Origin: Terriglobales bacterium
GTDB lineage: Bacteria; Acidobacteriota; Terriglobia; Terriglobales; Acidobacteriaceae
Direction: 5' to 3'
DNA length: 59,239 nt
NCBI GenBank assembly: GCA_035764005.1
Contig: DASTZZ010000053.1
Location: forward strand, 1-59,239
This document shows positions 52,001-59,239 of the stretch, piece after piece. Under the pieces are notes generated by a model, which did no database searches, was not told where the DNA came from, and saw only the letters and a program-made list of their open reading frames with translations. The translations under genes were made by a program, and so were the position numbers. Numbering within the stretch: position 1 is the stretch's first letter; every line of letters starts with the position of its first letter.

Positions 52001-53047
52001 TTAATGCCGACTTCGCGCGGAACGGCTCTTCATATTGTTTCCGGGTGGGGGAGCAGTCGAGCCTTTTACACGCAGCTGGGGTGCTAGCACGATGTGGCGA
52101 GCTGGGCCACTCTTCCGTCCTGCACGCTCAATCACAGCCTGCGCAGCCTGGGCTCCGAGCTGATATGCAGACTGATCGACTGTGGTGAGCGTGGGTAATG
52201 TGACATCGCTCTCGGCGAGGTTATCAAATCCGACAACCGAAACTTCGCGGGGACATTCGAGCTTAGCCTCGCGAATCGCCGTCAACACTCCAAGAGCTAT
52301 CAGATCGTTGCCGGCGAAGATCGCCGTAGGTCTGGGCACCGTCTGCAAAAGTAGAGTCGCTTTTGCATGTCCTGATGGCATGTTGAATTCGGCTTCTTGA
52401 ATGTAGTTCGCGGGCACACTCAACCGCGCGGCTTTCATGGCTCGTCGATAGCCATTTAGTCTCGCGATTGCGCTGGTGGCGGTTAGGGGCCCAGTGATGG
52501 TGGCGATGCGGTAGTGGCCAATCTCGATGAGATGGCGGGTTGCCGCGTAGGCTCCCTCTTCGTGCGCGCTAGTGACACAGTCACCGTGCCACTTTGGGGG
52601 AATACGATCGAGGTACACGACGCCCGATCCGGCCTTCACATATGCTTTCGCGCCTTCGAGGCTACGACTTTGCTCGGCGGGCACGATGATCAGACCCGAC
52701 GGGCGGTAAGTCTGCATCTCGCGTATGTAGCTAGCTTCCTTTGAGGAATCATTGTCGGAATTGCAAAGGACGAGCCGGTAACCGTTCTGAAAAGCGATAT
52801 CCTCAGCGCCGCGCACCGCCGCAGGAAAGAATGGGTTCGTAATGTCGGGGACGATCATCACGATCATGTTCGTCTTCTCTTTACGCAGCGCTCGGCCCAA
52901 CATCGAGGGCTGATAGCCGAGGGTGTCGATCGCGTCCAGCACGCGTTTGCGTGAGGCTGCGCGAACCGTGGAAAGTCCATTAATCACGTTCGACGCAGTA
53001 CCGATCGAGACACCTGCGGCTTTCGCAATTTCCTTAATCGTGGCCAT
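52001..53047 (-). CDS. LacI-family transcriptional regulator
   Basis: This 348-residue repressor has an N-terminal helix-turn-helix (TIKEIAKAAGVSIGTASNVINGL), the hinge helix and a periplasmic-binding-protein-like ligand domain (about 60-330) with IVPDITNPFFP and VVGFDNLAE. It is divergent from the sugar permease gene. The perfect palindrome at 53139-53160 lies in the gap. Two related sites upstream of the sulfatase and TonB receptor genes suggest it represses the whole locus until a sugar ligand is bound. The ligand is not known. Confidence 0.92.
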   Translation of the reverse strand: MATIKEIAKAAGVSIGTASNVINGLSTVRAASRKRVLDAIDTLGYQPSMLGRALRKEKTNMIVMIVPDITNPFFPAAVRGAEDIAFQNGYRLVLCNSDNDSSKEASYIREMQTYRPSGLIIVPAEQSRSLEGAKAYVKAGSGVVYLDRIPPKWHGDCVTSAHEEGAYAATRHLIEIGHYRIATITGPLTATSAIARLNGYRRAMKAARLSVPANYIQEAEFNMPSGHAKATLLLQTVPRPTAIFAGNDLIALGVLTAIREAKLECPREVSVVGFDNLAESDVTLPTLTTVDQSAYQLGAQAAQAVIERAGRKSGPARHIVLAPQLRVKGSTAPPPGNNMKSRSARSRH

Positions 53048-53101
53048 TGATTCCCGAGACGCAGTGTAAACGGTTGCTTAGCGCGTTGCGAAGAAACACT
53101 G

Positions 53102-53130
53102 TTGACACTATGGCGGCAGTAAAGGTACCG
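53102..53130 (+). promoter_or_regulatory. Candidate promoter for the permease-ribokinase operon
   Basis: A TTGACA (53102-53107) is followed after 18 bases by a weak -10-like taccgt (53126-53131). The operator at 53139 would then sit over the transcription start. Assigned by eye. Confidence 0.35.
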
Positions 53131-53138
53131 TAGGTGCC

Positions 53139-53160
53139 GCGAATGAAACGTTTCATTCGC
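53139..53160. promoter_or_regulatory. Perfect 22-bp LacI-type operator
   Basis: The 22 bases are a perfect palindrome centred on aaacgttt. It lies 92 bases from the lacI start and 33 bases before the permease start, so it fits autoregulation and permease control. Confidence 0.85.
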
Positions 53161-53192
53161 ATTTTATCTCCACCGCCGTCACGAAAGGTTCC

Positions 53193-54185
53193 ATGTATCT
53201 GCCGCCGACTTATCTAGCCGCGCTGCTGTTCATGATTGGCAGCATGCTGTGCTGGGGTTCATGGGCCAATACCATGAAGCTCTGCCCGGGATACCGATTT
53301 CAGCTCTTTTACTGGGACTACATTATCGGGCTGATCCTCGGCATCATCGCCTTCGGCTTCACCCTCGGATCGATGGGCAGTGTTGGCCCGGTGTTCCTGC
53401 ATGACATCGCCAGCGCCCCCACTTATTCGATCATCATGGCAGCAATTGGTGGAGCGGTATTTAACGTGGCAAACCTGTTGCTTGTTGCGGCGATCGAGAT
53501 TGCCGGACTGGCGGTGGCGTTTCCGATCGGCATCGGTTTGGCACTTATCGTCGGTGCGCTGAGCAGCTACATCATTGCGCCTAAGGGAAACCCACTGCTG
53601 CTGTTCGGAGGCATCGCCCTGGTCGTGATCGCAATTGTGTGCGACGCGCTCGCGTATCGCACTCACGAAAGCGGACAACGTCGCGGCGGCAATGTGCGCG
53701 GAGTCGTTATCAGCCTCTTATCGGGAGTGCTGATGGGCAGCTTCTATCCGCTGGTGAGCAAGTCAATGAGTGTGCCCAACGCGCCGGGTCCTTATGCGAC
53801 CTGCTTATTTTTTGTGATCGGCTGCGCACTCTGCGCGATCCCCGTGAACTATCTCTTCATGCGCAAACCAATCGATGGTGGTGTGCCAGTTAGCATGAGT
53901 GGCTACGCCTCGGCATCAGCGGCATGGCATTGGGCGGGAATTTTTGGCGGCATAGTCTGGGTTGCAGGAGCGACGCTCAATTTCGTAGCCTCTCGCGTCA
54001 ACTTTGTCGGCCCTGCCATCTCCTATTCCATAGGACAAGGCGCCACTATGGTGTCAGCCGGCTGGGGAGTGTTCGTCTGGCGCGAGTTTGCGTCGCCGAC
54101 GACGCGCGTGCGCAATCTCCTGATTGCAATGTTCGCCTGCTTCGTTGCCGGGCTCGCCGCCATCGCCATCGCTCCTCTTTATTAA
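53193..54185 (+). CDS. DMT-superfamily sugar permease (glucose/ribose-porter-like)
   Basis: This 330-residue protein has about ten membrane helices, beginning LAALLFMIGSMLCWGSWANTMKL and with the YRFQLFYWDY segment found in the GRP/ureide-permease-like group of the drug/metabolite transporter superfamily. It would carry a sugar or nucleoside-like compound across the inner membrane. It lies just downstream of the perfect operator and 20 bases before the ribokinase gene. The exact substrate is unknown. Confidence 0.78.
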   Translation: MYLPPTYLAALLFMIGSMLCWGSWANTMKLCPGYRFQLFYWDYIIGLILGIIAFGFTLGSMGSVGPVFLHDIASAPTYSIIMAAIGGAVFNVANLLLVAAIEIAGLAVAFPIGIGLALIVGALSSYIIAPKGNPLLLFGGIALVVIAIVCDALAYRTHESGQRRGGNVRGVVISLLSGVLMGSFYPLVSKSMSVPNAPGPYATCLFFVIGCALCAIPVNYLFMRKPIDGGVPVSMSGYASASAAWHWAGIFGGIVWVAGATLNFVASRVNFVGPAISYSIGQGATMVSAGWGVFVWREFASPTTRVRNLLIAMFACFVAGLAAIAIAPLY

Positions 54186-54205
54186 AGGATTCAGGGACCT
54201 CTTGC

Positions 54206-55132
54206 ATGAAACCAATCGTTGTGGTCGGCAGCATCAACATGGACCTTGTCACGCAGGTAGAGCGAATACCGCGTCCGGGTGAGACGCTTACGGGTTGCGG
54301 CTTCCAAACCCACTCGGGTGGCAAGGGCGCCAACCAGGCGGTCGCCGTGGCGCGGCTCGGCCATCCTTGTGTGCTCCTGGGAGCTGTTGGCGAAGATCTG
54401 TTTGGTCAGGAGTTGTTGGCAACGCTGCGTCGCTATGGTGTCGACACCGCAAGAGTCACTCGTGTTCCAGGCCCGAGCGGTACTGCCAGCATCGCTGTGA
54501 GCGCAACCGGAGAGAATTCCATCATAGTCACTCCAGGCGCGAACGCGCACGTCACTACCGACTACCTCATGCGAAATAAGGAACTGATTCGCGAAGCCGG
54601 GATCGTCTTATCCCAACTCGAAATCCCGATCGAAACTGTACAAGCGCTCGCGCTTCTCTGCTCGGAACACAAGATTCCGCTGATGCTCGATCCGGCGCCG
54701 GCGCGTACATTGAACTCTTCCATTCTGAAGAATGTGCAGTGGTTCACGCCAAATCAAACGGAAGCCGAATTCTATGCCGGCGACGGAAGTCCCGAAGAGA
54801 TTCTCAATCGACTTTTTTCGTATGGCGTTCGAAAAGTCGTACTCAAGCGAGGCGCAGACGGCGCAATGATCGCAGCTGCCGATGGAACGCGGTGCAGGGC
54901 TGAAGCATTTAAGGTTGCTACCCGCGACACGACTGCCGCGGGAGATGCGTATAACGGCGCGTTTGCAGTTGCGCTTATGAGGGATTATGCGATCCATGAG
55001 TGTGCGCGTTTTGCGGCTGCAGCCGCAGCGATATCGGTCACCCGCCATGGTGCTCAACCATCGTTACCTACGCAGGACGAAGTTGAGGCTCTCCTTGAGA
55101 GCGTTTCTGAAGCTTCAGTTTCCGACAACTAG
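54206..55132 (+). CDS. PfkB-family sugar kinase, ribokinase-like
   Basis: This 308-residue kinase has the N-terminal VVVGSINMDLV and GGKGANQAVAVARLG, the substrate-side loop and the catalytic DTTAAGDAYNGA motif with its base Asp (the family more often has DTTGAGD). I start at the ATG at 54206, where the fold begins; the longer open frame from 53924 overlaps the permease gene. It would phosphorylate the sugar brought in by the permease. It is probably a ribokinase, but related PfkB sugars cannot be excluded. Confidence 0.88.
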   Translation: MKPIVVVGSINMDLVTQVERIPRPGETLTGCGFQTHSGGKGANQAVAVARLGHPCVLLGAVGEDLFGQELLATLRRYGVDTARVTRVPGPSGTASIAVSATGENSIIVTPGANAHVTTDYLMRNKELIREAGIVLSQLEIPIETVQALALLCSEHKIPLMLDPAPARTLNSSILKNVQWFTPNQTEAEFYAGDGSPEEILNRLFSYGVRKVVLKRGADGAMIAAADGTRCRAEAFKVATRDTTAAGDAYNGAFAVALMRDYAIHECARFAAAAAAISVTRHGAQPSLPTQDEVEALLESVSEASVSDN

Positions 55133-55877
55133 GAAAGACAGCCTGCTCTGCTTCGAACGAATCGGGGTCATGTGTATAAAGTGAGGCAGTATAAATGCGT
55201 GAGATCGGGAGAATCGCGTGTATGCAAGAGCGAAGAGTGGCTCCTAGACTCTTGGTTGAGCTTACAAAGCCAGCAACTTGGGGCAATGGTGGCCAGGGAC
55301 GGAATCGAACCGCCGCCAGCCTTTTCAGGATTTGGCGAAGAAGTAACTGATTGAAACGAAACGGCACGGATGGCTATTGCAAGAACAAATAGAGCTCCGA
55401 GTAAGCCTTATCGAACCCTTAACGAACCCTCGCGAAATAAAAGATCGCGCTATGAATTGTCGACGCGTACATCCGATTGACAGCCGGTTTGGGGCAGGAC
55501 GCGTACACGTGTTTTTCAATGACTTAGTCGAAGCCAAATGCCTGTGTTGGAGTGCATTCCGCGACAAACGGTTCCAAGAACGGTTCCAGGTTTGGTCGCC
55601 GGGAACTGTTCCATTGTGGAACGAGGAATTCTCTTTTTTATGGCTGGAGAAAGTGTTGGAGGCAAAGCTGCCCTGCAAATACGTCTAGCCATGTTCTCTA
55701 TCGCCATAGGTGCAAAGGCGTGCGCGGGTCCCCCCCGCGCCTGCCCACAGATCGCCAACTGGGTGCAAACCTTGGTGCAAACCTGTCCTTGCTGAAAATT
55801 GGTGCCGAAGCTCCAATTGAATGGGGCAAGGAACGAGGTGAAGGAAACGAAGCCGAAGGTGCGGAAACGTATGCCTT
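55133..55877. other. Intergenic region with a tRNA fragment and decayed sequence
   Basis: About 745 bases separate ribokinase and GH31. Apart from the tRNA-Phe fragment at 55287-55330 I see only short unlikely frames. A tandem word ggtgcaaacc occurs at about 55768 and 55780 and could be from a decayed integrase or other mobile gene, but no motif supports that. The region looks like an old insertion scar. Confidence 0.5.
55287..55330 (-). other. 3' fragment of tRNA-Phe(GAA), putative att site
   Basis: On the minus strand the sequence ends in ..CCTGGCC-A-CCA, preceded by a correct T-arm (GGCGG, loop TTCGATT, CCGTC) and an anticodon loop CTGAAAA with GAA (55324-55326). Beyond 55330 the match stops: no D-arm or 5' acceptor strand ggccagg is present. 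It is therefore not a functional tRNA gene but a 44-base 3' end, as left by site-specific integration into a tRNA gene. Confidence 0.75.
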
Positions 55878-58280
55878 CTATTTGCCTATTACAGTTACTG
55901 CAGACCGATCCGATCCAGTCCACGCCGGAGCACCTTCATGTTTGAGGTTATGTGCAGCGTTGTCCCAAGTCAGTTTCGTGATGAAGCCGCCACTCTTCTC
56001 ATACGTGTATGTTGTCCCGTCATCCTGAAACAGGATGAAACTCCCATCCGCCCCCGAGTACACGCGCACTGAAGTGATCGTCTGCTGCTGATGGGTGCTC
56101 TGCACTTCCGATCCAAGAGGAACGATGCTGCCCGCTTTTACAAACAGCGGAAGAACATCGATGGGAGCGTCTGCCGTGATCGTCTGGCCACCGTGCAAGC
56201 GTTCATTCGTCCAGTAGTTGTACCAGTCGCAGCCCGCGGGTAGATAAACCTTCCTCTGGGTCGCGCCCTGCTCGGTTACAGGAGCGACCAGAAAAGCTGG
56301 GCCATACATGTATTCATCGGGAATATTCAAGGCGTTCGGATCATTGGGAAAATCCATGAAGAGCGCTCGCATGTACGGAGCGCCTGTTTGGTAGCTGCGA
56401 TAAGCAATTGAGTACGTGTATGGCAGCAGCTGATAGCGGAGCTTCAGATACTTCGCAAGAACGGGTTCAGCCTGCTTCCCATATGACCACACTTCATTGT
56501 GTTTTCTCTCTCCATGCGCACGCATGACAGGATGAAATGCGCCCCACTCGAACCAGCGCACAAACAACTCGGGATAGTCTTCATAGTTGTCGATGGTGTC
56601 GCGCGCATCCGACCCATCGATCAAAGGCTTGTGCTCTGCGTGGTAGTCGGCCGGAATGCGTGGGGAGAAGAACCCGGCGATGTCCGTGTCCCAATATGGC
56701 ATTCCACTTGCCGTAAAATTGAGCCCCGCGGGAATCGAGCGCTTCAGCATGTCCCAGGTTGAAACAATGTCGCTCGACCAGAACACCGTGCCGTTCCGCT
56801 GAGCGCCGAGGTAAGCCGCGCGAGCCAGGATCATGACTCTGCGGCTGTCACCAAAGTCCCGGCGAAAACCCTCATACACTGACGCAGTGTGAAATAAAGG
56901 ATATATGTTGTAGAAGCGGGTTCCGGAACCGATAGAGAACACGTCTTTCGCAGGGTCGATGTCCGGCTCCGTTTCATCCAGCCATATGTAATCAAACCCG
57001 TACGGTTTCACGTAGCGGTCGCGAATCTGTTCCCAGAACCACTTTGCTGCTTCAGGGTTCGTGGTATCGAGATTCGGCCCGATAACATCCTTGAAGGCCC
57101 CCAAATCGGGCTTTCCGTCGCGCGTATGCACCAGCCATCCTTTGCTCAGCAGCATGTCGTAAAACTGTGTGCCTTGTGCAAAGTGTGGCCATACGCTCAA
57201 CAGCGTATTCACGCCCATGGCATGCAGCTCGCGATTCATTGCGGCTGGATTGGGCCAACGGTTGGGGTCGAGATCCAATTCGCCTTGCCTGGTCATGTTC
57301 AGGAAATCGACCACCAGCACGTCTAGTGGCAACTTCCTGTCGCGATAATTCTTCGCTACGTCCAGAATCTGTTCTTGCGTCGGATAAATTGCTTTGCTCT
57401 GGATGTATCCATAGGCGGCCTTCGGGAGTAAATGTGCAACGCCCGTCAGCGACCTATAACCTTGATAAATCTCGTCGGTGGCATTGCCTGCGATTACGAA
57501 GTACGAGACGCGGTCTCCCACCTCCGACGACCAGACATTGCGATTGTTGAATCCAAGGTCCACCGTAGTTTTCGACGGGTTGTCCCATATCAGGCCATAG
57601 CCCCGAGTCGATACCATGAACGGTACACAAACGTCCTCGCCTCCAATTGCGCCGTAGTCATGCCAGCAGCGGACCTGGTGATCGCGAAGATCCATCCAGC
57701 CTTTCTGCTGCTGTCCTAGTCCGTAGTAGTGTTCGTCCGAGGGCGAGTCGAATGTAGCTGCTACTCGATAAGTCTTTGCGCCGGCTTCAGCTTCTCCGGG
57801 AGTCATCCTCCAGGTATTCATGCGCAAAAGCATTTTGCCTTGCGGGGTTGTCACCAGAAGCGAGTCCTCGTAAGGGCCGCGGCCATTGCTCCCGCCAAAG
57901 TAAGGTTCGCGTAGCTCACGGTTGAGGGCATCCAACGGCAGCGGCTGCGGCAACTTCTCCTTCGGAAGATCTCCCGAAGTGACGCGAACTATCATGCGGG
58001 CTGATCGGAAGAGGTCGCGGCCCTCCGCGTCGCGTTCATGCACCCATCCTTCTGATGATGGCGTTCCGGCAATGCCATATCCGGGAGCGCTCGTTGCCGA
58101 TGCTCTATCAACGCTCATCGTCACGCGCAGAATGTTGGGCGCATACGGCTCGAGCGAAATCACTCGCCCGTTCCGCTCCAGCACTAGCGGGCTTCCTTGT
58201 TGACCGATTGCTTCGCCTACTAGCAACGTGGCTATCAAAACTACACTTGATGCGTGTGCGAAAACGCGTCTTCTATTCAT
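55878..58280 (-). CDS. Secreted GH31 alpha-glycosidase
   Basis: This 800-residue enzyme has a signal peptide (about 8-26) and the GH31 plan: N-terminal beta-sandwich, TIM barrel with the nucleophile Asp in FDYIWLDETEPD and the acid/base Asp in PYWDTDIAGF, then FVRWFEWGAFHPVMRAHGERK and the C-terminal beta domains. GH31 includes alpha-glucosidases, alpha-xylosidases and others, so specificity is open. It is followed (minus strand order) by nothing else here and preceded by the GH27 gene, whose stop lies 17 bases upstream of this start, so the two form an operon. Confidence 0.92.
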   Translation of the reverse strand: MNRRRVFAHASSVVLIATLLVGEAIGQQGSPLVLERNGRVISLEPYAPNILRVTMSVDRASATSAPGYGIAGTPSSEGWVHERDAEGRDLFRSARMIVRVTSGDLPKEKLPQPLPLDALNRELREPYFGGSNGRGPYEDSLLVTTPQGKMLLRMNTWRMTPGEAEAGAKTYRVAATFDSPSDEHYYGLGQQQKGWMDLRDHQVRCWHDYGAIGGEDVCVPFMVSTRGYGLIWDNPSKTTVDLGFNNRNVWSSEVGDRVSYFVIAGNATDEIYQGYRSLTGVAHLLPKAAYGYIQSKAIYPTQEQILDVAKNYRDRKLPLDVLVVDFLNMTRQGELDLDPNRWPNPAAMNRELHAMGVNTLLSVWPHFAQGTQFYDMLLSKGWLVHTRDGKPDLGAFKDVIGPNLDTTNPEAAKWFWEQIRDRYVKPYGFDYIWLDETEPDIDPAKDVFSIGSGTRFYNIYPLFHTASVYEGFRRDFGDSRRVMILARAAYLGAQRNGTVFWSSDIVSTWDMLKRSIPAGLNFTASGMPYWDTDIAGFFSPRIPADYHAEHKPLIDGSDARDTIDNYEDYPELFVRWFEWGAFHPVMRAHGERKHNEVWSYGKQAEPVLAKYLKLRYQLLPYTYSIAYRSYQTGAPYMRALFMDFPNDPNALNIPDEYMYGPAFLVAPVTEQGATQRKVYLPAGCDWYNYWTNERLHGGQTITADAPIDVLPLFVKAGSIVPLGSEVQSTHQQQTITSVRVYSGADGSFILFQDDGTTYTYEKSGGFITKLTWDNAAHNLKHEGAPAWTGSDRSAVTVIGK

Positions 58281-58297
58281 CGGACTTTTTGTATTCT

Positions 58298-59239
58298 CTA
58301 CTTCTTATCGAGCAGTAGAACGGTGCTGGAGTGTGGTTCAAGCGTGGCAGTCAGGCGTGAGCTGAGGTGCAAGCGCTCTCCGGTCCATACGTTTTTCGCG
58401 TTGTACTGCCTTTCGCGCAGATTAAGGCTTGCCAGCTCGCGATTAACGGAAATGGATTTTTGACCAAGGTTAAACGCGGCGAGAGCATGACGATTTCTGG
58501 GCAAATCTGCCGTCCAGACAACAAGGTCACCATCGCGCAAGACCTGCCTTGACGCAGTAGCGGTCTGGTCAATGCTCAATACATCCCGATTAGTCAACAA
58601 GTGCAAAGTTTGTTCATCGAGAAGAGTTAGATTGGCGCCCACGATCAGAGGACTGCGTGCAATTGCCCACAGGCTTAACTGCGTCTGCTGCTCGGCAGGT
58701 GTGAGCCGAGTGTGTCTCGGTCGAGGTCCTACGTCCGGAAACGGGCTCAGCTCTCCCACGGGCAACATATCTGCATCGGGCCAATTCCCAGGACGGGAAT
58801 ATTGAGCCCAGCGCGCCGCATTCTCAAACTGGTTCTTGATCCCGATTGGATACTCCCGCGTGCCGCTGTCCCAAATGTCCCAGATATCGTTTGAAATGCG
58901 CCACATCTGCGCCAGTTCAGCCACTTCGGCGTGGTGCTCAACCGACGTTGGTCCGGGCGAAAGACTCAGAACGATGTCGCGGCCGGTGTGCTGGATCGCC
59001 AACGCGATCTGCCGGATTTCTACCGGCTTGTACGGGTGGTCGGCGATGCAATCAACCTTCAGGAAGTCGACGCCCCATCCGGCATACTGCCGCAGGAGCG
59101 AGTCATACCAGGCTTGACCAGCCTCGTTGTCTTTGATTCCCCAGCTCGTCGGATCCCAGGGACACGGATCACTCTGGTTCGCTGCATCTTGCGCCTTGAA
59201 ATTGGAACCCTCGATTGGCGCATTGCGCACAACACTTTC
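58298..59239 (-). CDS. GH27 alpha-galactosidase-like protein, partial (5' end outside window)
   Basis: The visible 310 or more residues are the C-terminal part of a GH27 enzyme: GVDFLKVDCIADHP with the nucleophile Asp, WRISNDIWD with the acid/base Asp region, WPDADMLPVG, and the QTQLSLWAIARSPLIVGANL segment, then a C-terminal beta domain. The reading frame runs off the right edge, so the start is not in the window. It should release alpha-galactosyl or related residues. It lies directly upstream of the GH31 gene. Confidence 0.9.
   Translation of the reverse strand, partial: ESVVRNAPIEGSNFKAQDAANQSDPCPWDPTSWGIKDNEAGQAWYDSLLRQYAGWGVDFLKVDCIADHPYKPVEIRQIALAIQHTGRDIVLSLSPGPTSVEHHAEVAELAQMWRISNDIWDIWDSGTREYPIGIKNQFENAARWAQYSRPGNWPDADMLPVGELSPFPDVGPRPRHTRLTPAEQQTQLSLWAIARSPLIVGANLTLLDEQTLHLLTNRDVLSIDQTATASRQVLRDGDLVVWTADLPRNRHALAAFNLGQKSISVNRELASLNLRERQYNAKNVWTGERLHLSSRLTATLEPHSSTVLLLDKK

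Noticed and set aside
55287-55360. Complete tRNA-Phe gene
   Set aside because: Only the 3' 44 bases fit; the anticodon stem does not pair and no D-arm or 5' acceptor strand is found.
55377-56028. Possible decayed integrase near the tRNA fragment
   Set aside because: Short frames exist but no recombinase catalytic motif can be seen on either strand.
1-59239. CRISPR arrays, rRNA genes or prophage modules
   Set aside because: No regularly spaced repeats, no rRNA sequence and no phage structural genes were seen.

Overview
The window looks like a chromosome segment of an Acidobacteriota member, probably of the Terriglobia/Koribacter type. This is inferred from two VWFA-related 'acidobacterial' proteins, a large Oar-like TonB receptor with an N-terminal carboxypeptidase-regulatory domain, many PilZ, TonB and PAS proteins, and gene content overall. 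No rRNA, complete tRNA, CRISPR array or transposase gene was found.

Layout. 1-5.1 kb holds housekeeping genes (M16 peptidase, RlmN, LON-domain protein, SDR). 5.1-9.4 kb has a REC-SpoIIE phosphatase and a large hybrid histidine kinase. 9.7-15.1 kb has a fused MoaD-MoaE, a VWA protein, a PilZ-GAF-TM-TonB fusion, small proteins and a free PilZ protein. 15.2-20.2 kb is an aromatic amino acid operon, trpC-trpF-trpB-trpA-aroQ-aroF, in which the first five genes overlap by four bases at every junction. 20.3-27.2 kb has an S10 peptidase, a membrane protein, a cytochrome/monooxygenase-like protein, RidA, a DUF72 protein and TyrA, with paired copies of a dispersed palindromic repeat between them. 27.3-32.9 kb is a MacAB-type exporter divergent from an OmpR/CpxA-type two-component system. 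33-39.8 kb has a GH42-like glycosidase, a D-aminoacylase-like amidohydrolase, a VWA protein and a small membrane protein. 40.1-42.6 kb is a metal or redox cassette. 42.8-55.1 kb is a sulfatase/glycan-use locus (sulfatase, FGE, TonB receptor, barrel-SUMF fusion, LacI regulator, sugar permease, ribokinase). 55.3 kb carries a 3' fragment of tRNA-Phe. 55.9-59.2 kb has GH31 and GH27 glycosidases, the last cut by the window edge.

The most notable find is at 41505-42035: a secreted heavy-metal-associated (HMA) domain protein whose metal-binding CxxC motif is encoded TGA-Asn-Phe-TGA. The frame is otherwise intact on both sides and two adjacent hairpins follow directly. I read it as a double-selenocysteine (UxxU) HMA protein. 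An ordinary gene caller truncates it to a start at 41637. It sits between an outer-membrane channel-like protein with a Cys-rich secreted protein upstream, and a TlpA-like thioredoxin lipoprotein downstream, which fits periplasmic metal handling by a selenolate pair.

The second system is a predicted LacI regulon. A 22-bp perfect palindrome lies between lacI and the permease gene, and near-identical sites lie just upstream of the sulfatase and of the TonB receptor. This joins sulfatase, its maturation enzyme, outer-membrane uptake, a fused glycosidase-like/SUMF protein, sugar permease and kinase into one circuit. Other features include an in-frame repeat-like insertion in RlmN, an aromatic-rich candidate leader peptide before trpC, and repeat-encoded gene ends.
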